Assembly: GCF_003992595.1 (NCBI RefSeq) | Contig: NZ_RZNA01000003.1 | Location: 62,001-126,000, forward strand | DNA: 64,000 nt | From: Flagellimonas oceanensis | GTDB taxonomy: Bacteria > Bacteroidota > Bacteroidia > Flavobacteriales > Flavobacteriaceae | Direction: 5' to 3' | Shown here: one piece after another, positions 18,784 to 27,520 of the stretch | Layout: each line of letters starts with the position of its first letter | How positions within the stretch are numbered: position 1 is the first letter of the stretch | Translations under genes and position numbers: made by a program | The notes under the pieces: model-generated | Databases searched by the model: none | What the model was told of the DNA's origin: nothing | What the model saw: only the letters and a program-made list of their open reading frames with translations

Positions 18784-20519
18784 TGAAGTTGATGAATAAG
18801 AAAAGCCCTAAACATATATTGTTGTTTCTCATTTTCTGGGGAGGTTTGTTCATTGGTATCTATAGCTATAACAAAAACTATGTTTTAACTAATTCGAGTT
18901 CTCCAGAGATAGAGATTGATATTAAGCTTAAAGTCCAAGAGGATGATGTCTTTCAGCTTTTTTATCGTGATTCGATTAAGGTTTTTAATGAGAAATATTC
19001 TCAGAGAATTTTAGTTGAAGGGTCTAATGACTTTCAATGGATAAAATTCTCAATACCTGATAGTTTGAATTTAGCCCAAATTAGATTCGATTTTGGCAAT
19101 AGGCTCAAAACTTCTCCCGTAGAGATAGACAAAATTGACTTTAGATATGGAAAAAACATCAAAACCATATCAAAAGGCAATTGGGAGGCCTACTTTACTC
19201 CCAATAGTTTTGTAACTGTTAAAGAGGGGATGGTCTTTGGCAGAAAGGTAAGAGGAAATAGATCGGACCCATTTTTTATCTCAAAGAATTTACGGCCCTT
19301 GGTGAAGCAATTAACGGAAAAGAAAAGTGAAGGTAAAATTGCAGTAAACATAACTCTCTCATTAGTATTTTCTACAGCCCTGATATTTGCATTTTGGTTA
19401 AGGTTCAGAGAGACCCAAGTGAAGGTGACTTTCGAAATGGTTTTTGCAATCATTTTTTTGCTTTTAATAGCTTCTCCTTTGATGGATAGCATCTTTGACC
19501 TGGACAACACTGAAATACAGGAAAAAAGAGAACTGTTTGCCAAGCCAAAGTTTAATTATAATTCAATAGATGAATATCCTCTTCAGTTTGAAAATTATTT
19601 TAACGACAATTTTGGATTTAGGGACAAAATGATATCCTATGGGGGAATAATCAAGGCTAAAATTTTTAATACATCCCCAAGGGAAGAACGCGTAATTGTC
19701 GGGAATAACGATATGCTTTTTTACTGGGTGGATCCAAGTAGACATTCATACTACAACAACAACCCTTTTCCAAATAACAGTTTGGAGCATTTGGGTTCAA
19801 TGCTCTACAATGCATCAATAAAGGCCGATTCTATCAATGCGGATTTTTACGTGAGTATTTATCCTGACAAGCATAGCGTTTATGGAGAAAATATACCATA
19901 TAGATTTAGCAGAAAGGAAAAACAACCCTTGGAGAGGGTTAAACAACTTGAAAAGTTTTTGGCAAACACAAGCATTGATTTTGTTCCTCAAAAGCAAGAA
20001 ATATTGGAATTTAAGACCAAAACAAACTTGCCACTTTACTTTAAACTTGACAGTCATTGGAACTCTTTGGGTTCTTTTAAGGCCTATCAGAACCTTATCA
20101 ACAAAATGGGATACAATTTAAATGTGTCCAAAGCACTCACAATAGATGACTTTAAAATTGATGTCAATAAAAACTATTCTTCGGGGGATTTGCTAAATTT
20201 AATGGGTGTTGACAATTCTTATTCCTTTTTCAAGGACACAAAGATCACGTTTGTTCCCAAAGATAGGAACAGCTTTAAATTTACTTCAAAGAAAGGAAAA
20301 AATGGCGCTAGGATTATTACAAACCCTAATAACAACAAGGGCCTTTCCCTTATGATTGTTGGAGATTCCTATACTTTTGAATTACTTAAATTCTTGCCTT
20401 ACCATTTTAAGGAAATAATTTTTGTAAGAGGAATCAGAATTAATGAAGAATTAATTGAGCTGCATCATCCCGATGTAATTTTATATGGAATAGTTGAACG
20501 GAATCTAGAAAATTTTTAA
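18783..20519 (+). CDS. AlgJ/AlgX-like SGNH acetyltransferase with N-terminal beta domain
   Basis: This 578-residue protein has an N-terminal membrane anchor (about residues 12-28), an extracytoplasmic domain at about 49-165, a second hydrophobic segment at about 190-240, and a C-terminal AlgJ/AlgX-type SGNH domain. Key motifs are YPDKHSVY, LDSHWN at 422-427 and VGDSYT with the nucleophile Ser529. It probably receives the acyl group from the MBOAT partner and passes it to the polysaccharide. The 49-165 domain (DDVFQLFY to DPFF) is clearly similar to the free lipoprotein encoded next, which is unusual. Confidence 0.88.
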   Translation: MKLMNKKSPKHILLFLIFWGGLFIGIYSYNKNYVLTNSSSPEIEIDIKLKVQEDDVFQLFYRDSIKVFNEKYSQRILVEGSNDFQWIKFSIPDSLNLAQIRFDFGNRLKTSPVEIDKIDFRYGKNIKTISKGNWEAYFTPNSFVTVKEGMVFGRKVRGNRSDPFFISKNLRPLVKQLTEKKSEGKIAVNITLSLVFSTALIFAFWLRFRETQVKVTFEMVFAIIFLLLIASPLMDSIFDLDNTEIQEKRELFAKPKFNYNSIDEYPLQFENYFNDNFGFRDKMISYGGIIKAKIFNTSPREERVIVGNNDMLFYWVDPSRHSYYNNNPFPNNSLEHLGSMLYNASIKADSINADFYVSIYPDKHSVYGENIPYRFSRKEKQPLERVKQLEKFLANTSIDFVPQKQEILEFKTKTNLPLYFKLDSHWNSLGSFKAYQNLINKMGYNLNVSKALTIDDFKIDVNKNYSSGDLLNLMGVDNSYSFFKDTKITFVPKDRNSFKFTSKKGKNGARIITNPNNNKGLSLMIVGDSYTFELLKFLPYHFKEIIFVRGIRINEELIELHHPDVILYGIVERNLENF

Positions 20520-20530
20520 ATCACAAAAAC

Positions 20531-21067
20531 ATGAAAAATTTTTTTTTAATCCTTATTGCCCTGTTTAGTATTATTGGTTGTAAGCAAGAACCTAAAACCG
20601 AAAAGTCTACGGAAGACTCGACCCAAATAAAAGAGTCTCCGAATTTAAAAGTAGTTTTGGAGGTGTTGACAAAAAAGGATGATGTTTTTGAGGTATATTA
20701 TTATGAGCCAGGAGAAAAGACGTTTTCATCAAACAAATTTGTTTTTGCAAGAGTAAATGGTTCAATGAATGTTCAAGAAGTCACTTTTAATCTCCCATCA
20801 GATGTTTTTCCTGAAAGGTTAAGATTAGACTTCGGCAAGAACGAACAACAAGATGAAATGAAATTTCTGGGCGCTAAATTGGTTTATGGAGACAAAGAGT
20901 ATAAATTTTCCCAAGAAGAAATGGCCAATCAATTCAAACCAAGCAAATTTTTATTGTATGACCCCAGCAACAACAACATAAAAACGATGTCAATAAATGG
21001 TAGATATGACCCTTATTTCTACACTATGAAAGTAAACAATATTGTAAATTTTTTAATGGAGGATTAA
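20531..21067 (+). CDS. Lipoprotein homologous to the N-terminal domain of the AlgJ-like protein
   Basis: This 178-residue protein has a lipoprotein signal (ILIALFSIIGC, Cys17) and a single domain from about residue 39. It aligns with residues 49-165 of the upstream protein: DDVF (50-53), an LP pair near 88, RLDFG at 98-102 and DPYF at 160-163, with almost identical spacing. No enzyme motif is visible. I infer a carbohydrate- or partner-binding beta-sandwich in the periplasm working with the O-acylation pair. Its start is 11 bases after the AlgJ-like stop. Confidence 0.8.
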   Translation: MKNFFLILIALFSIIGCKQEPKTEKSTEDSTQIKESPNLKVVLEVLTKKDDVFEVYYYEPGEKTFSSNKFVFARVNGSMNVQEVTFNLPSDVFPERLRLDFGKNEQQDEMKFLGAKLVYGDKEYKFSQEEMANQFKPSKFLLYDPSNNNIKTMSINGRYDPYFYTMKVNNIVNFLMED

Positions 21068-21084
21068 CTCCACAACTATTTATT

Positions 21085-21639
21085 GTGAAAGAGACAAATC
21101 AGTTAAGGAAACATTTAAAATTTAATTACTTAAATAGGATAAGATTTTACGTTCAACGAAAACGTTTAGGTTTCTTGGGACGAAATGTTTTTATTGATAG
21201 GAATGTTTCATTGCTACGTTTCCCCAAGAATATTTTTGTGATGGACCAAGTGGTCCTAAAAGAAGGTGCTAACATCTGTTCTTGCAACAAGTCTGCAAGA
21301 ATACAAATAGGAAATCGCACAACAATTGGTTTTTATACTTTTATATATGCCTCCAACAATATTAAAATAGGAAGTGATTGCTTAATTGCCCCTTTTGTAT
21401 ATATTGTAGATAGCGACCATGATATTGCAAAGGGAACAAACATTAATCAACAACCAAATATTACTGCACCGATAGAAATAGGAAATGATGTTTGGATTGC
21501 AACCGGCGCCAAGATTTTAAAAGGTGTAAGAATAGGAGACGGCGCTGTAATTGCCGCAGGCTCCGTAATCAATACCGATGTGCCAGAAAATTGTATTTAT
21601 GGGGGAATTCCAGGAAAGAAAATTGGAGAAAGAAAGTAG
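21085..21639 (+). CDS. Left-handed beta-helix acyltransferase (LbH, WcaF/NodL type)
   Basis: This 184-residue protein consists of hexapeptide repeats (for example IGNRTTIGFYTFI, IGSDCLIAPFVYI, IGNDVWIATGAKIL and IGDGAVIAAGSVI) and has the acetyl-CoA-dependent transferase His in VDSDHDIAKG. It is probably an O-acetyltransferase acting on a sugar of the repeat unit or its precursor. The start is a GTG at 21085 (KETNQLRK follows); no better ATG exists. Its stop comes 2 bases before the SpsF-like start. Confidence 0.88.
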   Translation: MKETNQLRKHLKFNYLNRIRFYVQRKRLGFLGRNVFIDRNVSLLRFPKNIFVMDQVVLKEGANICSCNKSARIQIGNRTTIGFYTFIYASNNIKIGSDCLIAPFVYIVDSDHDIAKGTNINQQPNITAPIEIGNDVWIATGAKILKGVRIGDGAVIAAGSVINTDVPENCIYGGIPGKKIGERK

Positions 21640-21641
21640 GT

Positions 21642-22328
21642 ATGACAGGAATTATTATTTTATGTAGGTTTAATTCGTCCAGGTTGCCGGGAAAAATTTT
21701 AAAAAAAATAAATGGAAAAACTATACTCGAATATATAATTGAAAGGTTGTCTCCACTTAAAAACGACTATCCAATAGTTGTATGTACCTCTGCTGAAATT
21801 TCGGATGATCCTATTGAAAAATTTTGTCAGGACAAAGGGTGGGAAGTGTATAGGGGTTCCTTGGAAAATGTTGCGGAAAGATTTAAAAATTGCGCTAATC
21901 AATATGGCTTCTCAAGTGCTGTAAGGATTAATGGAGATAATATTTTTGTTGACCCAGAACTTGTCAAAAAAATTATTCAAGAGCATGAATTGGGCGGCTA
22001 TCTTTTTTCATCAAATGTAAAAGACCGTACATTTCCAAAGGGCATGAGTGTTGAGGTAGTTAATATTAACTATTATGAAAAAAAATACCCGTTTTTCACG
22101 GAAAGTGATTGCGAGCATGTAATGACCTATTTTTATAAAATTGAAGAGGACATGCATAAATTTCATTATAACACCGTGAATTACGGTAAAACATTGAACT
22201 TTGCAATTGATACCCAAGAGGACTTTGAAAGAGCGAGTAATGTTATTGATAAAATGAATCCAAGGGATATTTTTATTGGTTTCGAGGAAATATTAGAATT
22301 ATATAACAAGATAAATGAAGAAAAGTAA
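21642..22328 (+). CDS. SpsF-like cytidylyltransferase-family protein
   Basis: This 228-residue protein has the nucleotidyltransferase signature ILCRFNSSRLPGKILKKING near the N-terminus, typical of SpsF and related CMP-sugar synthetases, followed by RINGDNIFVDPELV and a C-terminal AIDTQEDFERA block. By comparison with Bacillus sps genes it probably activates a nonulosonate-like sugar with CTP. I choose the ATG at 21642; the frame continues upstream antisense to sense within the acetyltransferase gene. It overlaps the NeuB-like gene by 14 bases. Confidence 0.85.
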   Translation: MTGIIILCRFNSSRLPGKILKKINGKTILEYIIERLSPLKNDYPIVVCTSAEISDDPIEKFCQDKGWEVYRGSLENVAERFKNCANQYGFSSAVRINGDNIFVDPELVKKIIQEHELGGYLFSSNVKDRTFPKGMSVEVVNINYYEKKYPFFTESDCEHVMTYFYKIEEDMHKFHYNTVNYGKTLNFAIDTQEDFERASNVIDKMNPRDIFIGFEEILELYNKINEEK

Positions 22329-23334
22329 CTGGGAAGGCAAAAACGGACCACTATTGATAGCGGAAGTAGGAGGCAATCATGAAGGTGATTTTGAATATGC
22401 CAAAAAACTTACTGAATTGGCAATTGAATCAGGAGCGGATTTTGTAAAATTTCAACTATATTCTGGTGATACTTTGGTGAGTAGGATTGAGTCACCACAA
22501 AGGAACAAACATTTCCAGAAGTTTGAACTTGGTAGGGATAAGTACATTGAACTTGCAGAAATGTGCAAGGCCAACAAGGTTGGGTTTATGGCTTCGGTAT
22601 GGGATCCTGATTATGTGAGCTGGATAGATGATTATATGCCTATTTATAAAATTGGCTCTGGAGATTTGACTGCTTATCCACTCTTGAGAAAATTCGCAAA
22701 TTTAAGAAAGCCCATCATTTTATCAACAGGACTTGCAAACACTCAGGACGTAAAAGGTGCTGTTGAGTTTATTCAACAGGAAAATGAGATTTATAAAAGC
22801 CCGGAATACCTATCATTATTACAATGTACTTCCATGTACCCTATTCCATTTGAGGATGCAAACTTAGAGGTTATGAAATCATTTTCAGAAACCTTTGGTT
22901 TGCCGGTAGGATATTCCGACCATACCGAAGGTTATTTTGCCTTGTTAGTTGCTGTCGCGATGGGAGCACAGATTTTGGAGTTTCATTTTACCGATACAAG
23001 GGAAAACAAAGAATTTAGAGACCACAAGGTCTCTTTAACAAAGGATGAGGTTAAAGATTTGATTGAACAGATTAAAGATATCGCAAAACTTAAGGGTTCG
23101 CCAGAAAAAAGACCACTTGAAATAGAAGGGGACCATCCTACCACATTTAGAAGAGCTGTTTATCCCAAAAAGGACCTTAAGAAAGGTACTGTGATCAAGG
23201 AAGAAGATATAACGGTGCTAAGGCCCAACCACGGCATAGATGCACGGGAGTACTATAATTTGATAGGGAAAAAGCTGGTAAGGGATGTCTTGGAGCATCA
23301 AAAGCTAAGCTGGGACCTATTTGAGGATCAATAA
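22315..23334 (+). CDS. NeuB/SpsE-family sugar acid synthase with SAF domain
   Basis: This 339-residue enzyme belongs to the N-acetylneuraminate synthase family, which joins phosphoenolpyruvate to a hexose to form a nine-carbon acid. The barrel begins IAEVGGNHEGDFEYAKKL, has DFVKFQLY, KIGSGDLTAYPLL, ILSTGLAN and the YSDHTEGYF block. A C-terminal SAF-like domain (about residues 275-339) starts at RRAVYPKKDLKKGTVI. The exact sugar is unclear: no NeuC, PseB or LegB homologue lies in the window. It sits between the cytidylyltransferase and an acetyltransferase, with 14-base and 1-base overlaps. Confidence 0.88.
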   Translation: MKKSNWEGKNGPLLIAEVGGNHEGDFEYAKKLTELAIESGADFVKFQLYSGDTLVSRIESPQRNKHFQKFELGRDKYIELAEMCKANKVGFMASVWDPDYVSWIDDYMPIYKIGSGDLTAYPLLRKFANLRKPIILSTGLANTQDVKGAVEFIQQENEIYKSPEYLSLLQCTSMYPIPFEDANLEVMKSFSETFGLPVGYSDHTEGYFALLVAVAMGAQILEFHFTDTRENKEFRDHKVSLTKDEVKDLIEQIKDIAKLKGSPEKRPLEIEGDHPTTFRRAVYPKKDLKKGTVIKEEDITVLRPNHGIDAREYYNLIGKKLVRDVLEHQKLSWDLFEDQ

Positions 23335-23966
23335 TGTTTGTAGCACTATTATCAAAATATTACAGTATTAAGGCCAGAATATTAGGCTTTTTAGTTAAGC
23401 TTCTTTTTTCTGGAGGTAGAATAACAATAGGGAAAAACTTTGCCTGTGATTCTATACCAAGGATAATTATTGATAAGAACGCCAGATTGGTTATTGGAGA
23501 CAATGTGATTTTCAGAAGAAATGTCGAAATAAGATGCCATAATTCTTCGAAAATTAGCATTGGGGGTAATTGTAGGATAGATCGAGGCGTAAGGATTCTG
23601 AGTGCAAATGAAAGTAATGTCTCATTAGGGTATAAGTGCAGAGTGGGACTGTATACCGTATTCAATGGTGGGGATAATATTGAAATTGGGGAAAATACTT
23701 TGATATCTGGATTTGTTTATCTCCAGACTAGTATGCATAATTATGAAGGGGACGGAAACATTAATGCCCAAGGATATCAACATGCCCCAATTAAACTGGG
23801 CAAGGACTGTTGGCTGGGCACTCATGCCGTGGTATTTCCAGGGGTTGTTCTGGGGCCTGGTTGTGTTGTTGGCACAAGCTCTGTCGTCAACAAATCTTTT
23901 GATAAAAATACCGTAGTGGCAGGAATACCGGCTAAAGAACTAAAAAAGAGGAATACAAAAAAATGA
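23334..23966 (+). CDS. Left-handed beta-helix acetyltransferase
   Basis: This 210-residue protein is built of hexapeptide repeats (IGDNVIFRRNVEI, IGGNCRIDRGVRI, IGENTLISGFVYL and LGKDCWLGTHAVV) and ends with VVAGIPAKELKKR, typical of sugar O- or N-acetyltransferases. A His in TSMHNYEGD may be catalytic. It overlaps the NeuB-like gene by 1 base and the GT2 fusion gene by 4, so tight coupling with the acid-sugar genes is likely. It differs clearly from the LbH protein at 21085 and is not a recent duplicate. Confidence 0.87.
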   Translation: MFVALLSKYYSIKARILGFLVKLLFSGGRITIGKNFACDSIPRIIIDKNARLVIGDNVIFRRNVEIRCHNSSKISIGGNCRIDRGVRILSANESNVSLGYKCRVGLYTVFNGGDNIEIGENTLISGFVYLQTSMHNYEGDGNINAQGYQHAPIKLGKDCWLGTHAVVFPGVVLGPGCVVGTSSVVNKSFDKNTVVAGIPAKELKKRNTKK

Positions 23967-25339
23967 ACTATTCGACACCACTGGTAACCGTTTACATTAC
24001 CAACTACAATTATGAGAAATACATTGAAAATGCCATAGAAAGTGTATTGGGTCAAACAATGCAAAATTTCGAATTGATAATAATTGATGATGGTTCCAAA
24101 GATAATTCCAGAGATATTATTGAAAGATATTCGGAGCACCCAAAGATTTCAATTATTTATCAGCAAAATAAGGGCCTCAATATCACAAACAATGTTGCTC
24201 TTAGGGCTTCCAAGGGAAAGTATATCGTCCGGCTAGATGCCGATGACTATTTTACAGAGGACGCGCTAGAAAAAATGTCTTCTATATTGGAGGAAAATGA
24301 TACTCTTGGCCTAGTTTTTCCAGACTATTTTATTGTTGATTCGGAGAACAATGTGGTTTCAGAGATCAGAAGGCATGACTTTGAAAACGAAGTTACCATC
24401 CTTGATCAACCTGCACATGGAGCTTGTACGATGATAAGGGTAGAATATATGAAAAGTGTCGGTGGCTATGATGAGAGCTATACGTGTCAAGACGGGTATG
24501 AGCTTTGGGTAAAGTTCATTAGTAAGTTTAAGGTGACCAACATCAAAGAAACCCTTTTCTATTACCGCCGGCATAATGCTAATTTGACCAATAATGAAGA
24601 TCGAATTTTGTCCACCAGGTTTAAGATCAAGGAGGCTTTCGTTGAAAACGAATCTTTGAACCTGCCAAAAGTAATGGCTATAGTGCCCATACGACTTGGA
24701 TATAATCTTGCGATGGAGAGGCTTAATGGAACAACATTTCTAGATTACAAGATTCAATCACTGCTAGAATCCAAAAAAATTGACTTAGTTGTGGTTGTTT
24801 CCAGTGATAAGACAATAAAAAAGCACGTAGATTCCATGTACGGTGATTCGGTTTGTTTTTATGATAGACCTTCCAAACTGGAAAGAATAAACGTAAGCCT
24901 TTTCCAAACACTTTTAATGCTTTCGAAAGAGCCTAGACTAGCATCGATGGATTGCGCAATGTTTTGCTCACTCAATTATCCTTTTGTTTCTGAAGAAACA
25001 ATAAATGACGCCGTAAATACATTAACTATTTTCAAGGCTGATTCTCTGATAAGTGTGCGACCTGAAAACAATAAATTTTTTAGGCATACTGGTCAGGGTA
25101 TGCAGGCCATTTTACAACAGGACAAGTTTACCAAGTTGGAAAGGGAATCACTTTATAAGTATTCCGGTGGGATTTTGCTGGGAAACATTAAATCGGCACT
25201 TGCTGCCGGAAAAATAGTCCATGGAGATGTAGGGCACATTGTAATCAGTGAGAAGGCCTCTTTGAATGCTGAATCTAGCTTTGAAAAAGGTATTTGTAGA
25301 CTACTCATGGAAAAGAACGAGATTGAGGCAAAAAGTTAA
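23963..25339 (+). CDS. GT2 glycosyltransferase fused to a CMP-sugar-synthetase-like domain
   Basis: This 458-residue protein has two parts. Residues 1 to about 225 are a GT-A family 2 glycosyltransferase: VTVYITNYNYEKYIENAI, IIDDGSKDNS (DDG at 42-44) and RLDADD. From about 237 on it resembles NeuA-type cytidylyltransferases: AIVPIRLGYN, the spacing TFLDYKIQSLLESKKIDLVV, YDRPSKL and GILLGN near the end. The expected nucleotide loop RxGSKxxxxKN reads RLGYNLAMERLN, so activity of the second part is doubtful. The fusion suggests that sugar activation and transfer are physically linked. Confidence 0.8.
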   Translation: MNYSTPLVTVYITNYNYEKYIENAIESVLGQTMQNFELIIIDDGSKDNSRDIIERYSEHPKISIIYQQNKGLNITNNVALRASKGKYIVRLDADDYFTEDALEKMSSILEENDTLGLVFPDYFIVDSENNVVSEIRRHDFENEVTILDQPAHGACTMIRVEYMKSVGGYDESYTCQDGYELWVKFISKFKVTNIKETLFYYRRHNANLTNNEDRILSTRFKIKEAFVENESLNLPKVMAIVPIRLGYNLAMERLNGTTFLDYKIQSLLESKKIDLVVVVSSDKTIKKHVDSMYGDSVCFYDRPSKLERINVSLFQTLLMLSKEPRLASMDCAMFCSLNYPFVSEETINDAVNTLTIFKADSLISVRPENNKFFRHTGQGMQAILQQDKFTKLERESLYKYSGGILLGNIKSALAAGKIVHGDVGHIVISEKASLNAESSFEKGICRLLMEKNEIEAKS

Positions 25340-26555
25340 AAACTTAAGCAAGGGAGAGGGATTGCTCAACCTGGGCCTGAGGGCCTTGGCAATTGGCGCA
25401 AAATTTTTATTGTCAATATTAATTGTTAAAAAGCTTACCGTAGCCGATTTAGGTGTATATGGCATTTTACAGACTACAATCACTCTATTAATATATATCC
25501 TAGGTTTTGACTTTTACACTTATAACGCCCGTGAAATCCTAAAAAAAGACCAGAAATCTTTGGCAAGCTGCATTATCAATCAACTGGCATTTCATGGACT
25601 GGTCTACCTAATTGTAATCCCAATAAGCTTTTTCTTATTCATGTATGGGGTCATAGAAACCAAATACATGCTGCTTTTTTATCTATTGCTGGTATCGGAG
25701 CACCTGTCTCAGGAGTTATATAGACTATTGATAGTTTTAAAGAGATCGGTAATAGCTTCACTTATTTTGTTCATTCGCAGTGGTGTTTGGATCTTCTTAC
25801 TTGCACTGATTTGGTTTTTGGAGTCTCAAACCTCAAGTATATACCAAGTTTTAATTTATTGGCTGGCCGGCGCCTGGTTATCGGTATTCGTGGGAATCAG
25901 GATGATATTGCCGTTACATAGCTCAAAAATCGATTTTAACTGGATAAAAAAGGGCATAATAATTTCACTCCCCTTTTTTGTAGGGACTATCTTCTATAAA
26001 ATAATGGAGTTTTCCGGGAGATATTTTTTGGATTACTACGGGACAAAAGAAGATGTTGGAGTTTTCACTTTTTTTTCCAGTTTATCCAACACAATCTTTG
26101 TTTTTGTACAGGCCACTGTAATAATGGTATATTCTCCTTACTTGATTGAACACGCACAACTTAATTCGGAAGACTTTAAAAAGTATTTTTCAAAGTTCAA
26201 GAAAAAAACATTGATAAACACCTTGCTCGGCTCATTTTTAGGAGCCGCCTTTATTTATCCGTTTTTGATTTATTTAGACAATAAAACATTGAGTGCTGAC
26301 ATTTATGTGTTTTTTGTTTTATTGTTAGCAACAATCAGTTTTTGCATATCTTATATTCCTCATTACAAGCTTTACGTTTTTAACCAAGACATCCACTTGT
26401 TAAAAGCGTCCATAATTGGAGCGGTCTGCAACCTTTTTTTTAATTTTATTTTGGTGCCTAACTATGGTGTTGAAGGCGCCGCATATGCACAGTTTTTGGG
26501 AATGTTCTCATTATTAATTGCAAAAACGGCTTTCTCATTTAGTCGCAAAACATGA
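25266..26555 (+). CDS. wzx: Wzx-type polysaccharide flippase
   Basis: This protein of up to 429 residues has about twelve hydrophobic segments and the MATE/MOP-like pattern of O-antigen flippases (GLRALAIGAKFLLSILIVKKLT, then FSGRYFLDYYGT). It should move lipid-linked repeat units to the periplasmic face. The only early ATG (25266) overlaps the GT2 fusion by 74 bases; in-frame TTG codons at 25323 and 25362 are alternatives and the second would remove the overlap. It is followed by the sialyltransferase-like gene with a 4-base overlap. Confidence 0.82.
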   Translation: MLNLALKKVFVDYSWKRTRLRQKVKNLSKGEGLLNLGLRALAIGAKFLLSILIVKKLTVADLGVYGILQTTITLLIYILGFDFYTYNAREILKKDQKSLASCIINQLAFHGLVYLIVIPISFFLFMYGVIETKYMLLFYLLLVSEHLSQELYRLLIVLKRSVIASLILFIRSGVWIFLLALIWFLESQTSSIYQVLIYWLAGAWLSVFVGIRMILPLHSSKIDFNWIKKGIIISLPFFVGTIFYKIMEFSGRYFLDYYGTKEDVGVFTFFSSLSNTIFVFVQATVIMVYSPYLIEHAQLNSEDFKKYFSKFKKKTLINTLLGSFLGAAFIYPFLIYLDNKTLSADIYVFFVLLLATISFCISYIPHYKLYVFNQDIHLLKASIIGAVCNLFFNFILVPNYGVEGAAYAQFLGMFSLLIAKTAFSFSRKT

Positions 26556-27520
26556 AAAGGACGACAAATATTTTTATTGTTCACACCCCCCTTCAAAACT
26601 ATTTTGTGACCCAAATCGCGGAAAATTTTTTTGGTGGGAATCAGTATGAAAACATTTTGATCAGCTCGGTTCAATCGAAGGAAGTTGATATGTTCGATAG
26701 AATTCAAATCATTGAAAAGAAAAATGGCATTAAAAAGATAATAGGAACATTAAAATCAAAATTTTTAATAGACAGGTACTCTAAAAAAAAAGAAGTGAAA
26801 ATTTTCATTTCTCATACATCCGGCTTGTTGGATAATTATATTTTCAATAGGATCAAGGAATCTAGGCCTAGTATAGAAATAAATTTTTTTTACGATGGAA
26901 TCTTATATTTTTATTGCTATCGGGAAAGGTTCAGAAAGTCGCATAAAACAAGAAAGATTATAGGCCGTCTTATAGGAATCGATTACAAGTACGACCCTGT
27001 GATCTTCCCTCATGATTCTGAAAAGATATCCAAAATTTATACTATGTTGCCAAAATACACCCTTGGATTACCGGAAAAACATGTGAAGGTTGAATTAAGG
27101 GGATTGGAGTACAGGCCCAAACCCTTAAGTTCACTGATTTTGGGAGGAAAACCTGCTTTGTTGACAAATGCTGAGGTACAGAAAATATATTCACATATTC
27201 TCGATAAAATTAGTTTGAACAAAAAGCACAAACTGTTTTTTAAGGGGCACCATGCTGATGTGTCACGAAATTTTGAAAAGGCAAATGTTGCTGGTCAGGG
27301 CTTTGAAGATGTTACTCAGGATAGCCCTATTGAGGAGGTGATTACGCGGTATTCACCAGCACGAGTTTATTCTTATCCATCTTCTGCGCTTATTAACCTA
27401 AAATCGATGTATGGTGATTCCATTGAGCTTTTTTGTTTCTACATAAAAGAAAAAAAACAAGAGATAGATTATCTCATGCCAATTCTTGAAGATTTGGACA
27501 TTAGTGTTGAATTAATATAA
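26552..27520 (+). CDS. Sialyltransferase-like GT-B glycosyltransferase
   Basis: This 322-residue protein starts with IFIVHTPLQNYFVTQI, like GT52 and polysialyltransferase-type enzymes. The spaced motifs of bacterial sialyltransferases are recognisable: DG at residues 115-116 (FFYDGILYF), KGHH at 231-234 where HP is usual, and PSSAL at 276-280. With a NeuB-like synthase and two cytidylyltransferase-type proteins close by, I infer transfer of a CMP-activated acid sugar. Overall similarity is low and the family assignment needs a profile search. It overlaps flippase and polymerase genes by 4 and 1 bases. Confidence 0.62.
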   Translation: MKRTTNIFIVHTPLQNYFVTQIAENFFGGNQYENILISSVQSKEVDMFDRIQIIEKKNGIKKIIGTLKSKFLIDRYSKKKEVKIFISHTSGLLDNYIFNRIKESRPSIEINFFYDGILYFYCYRERFRKSHKTRKIIGRLIGIDYKYDPVIFPHDSEKISKIYTMLPKYTLGLPEKHVKVELRGLEYRPKPLSSLILGGKPALLTNAEVQKIYSHILDKISLNKKHKLFFKGHHADVSRNFEKANVAGQGFEDVTQDSPIEEVITRYSPARVYSYPSSALINLKSMYGDSIELFCFYIKEKKQEIDYLMPILEDLDISVELI

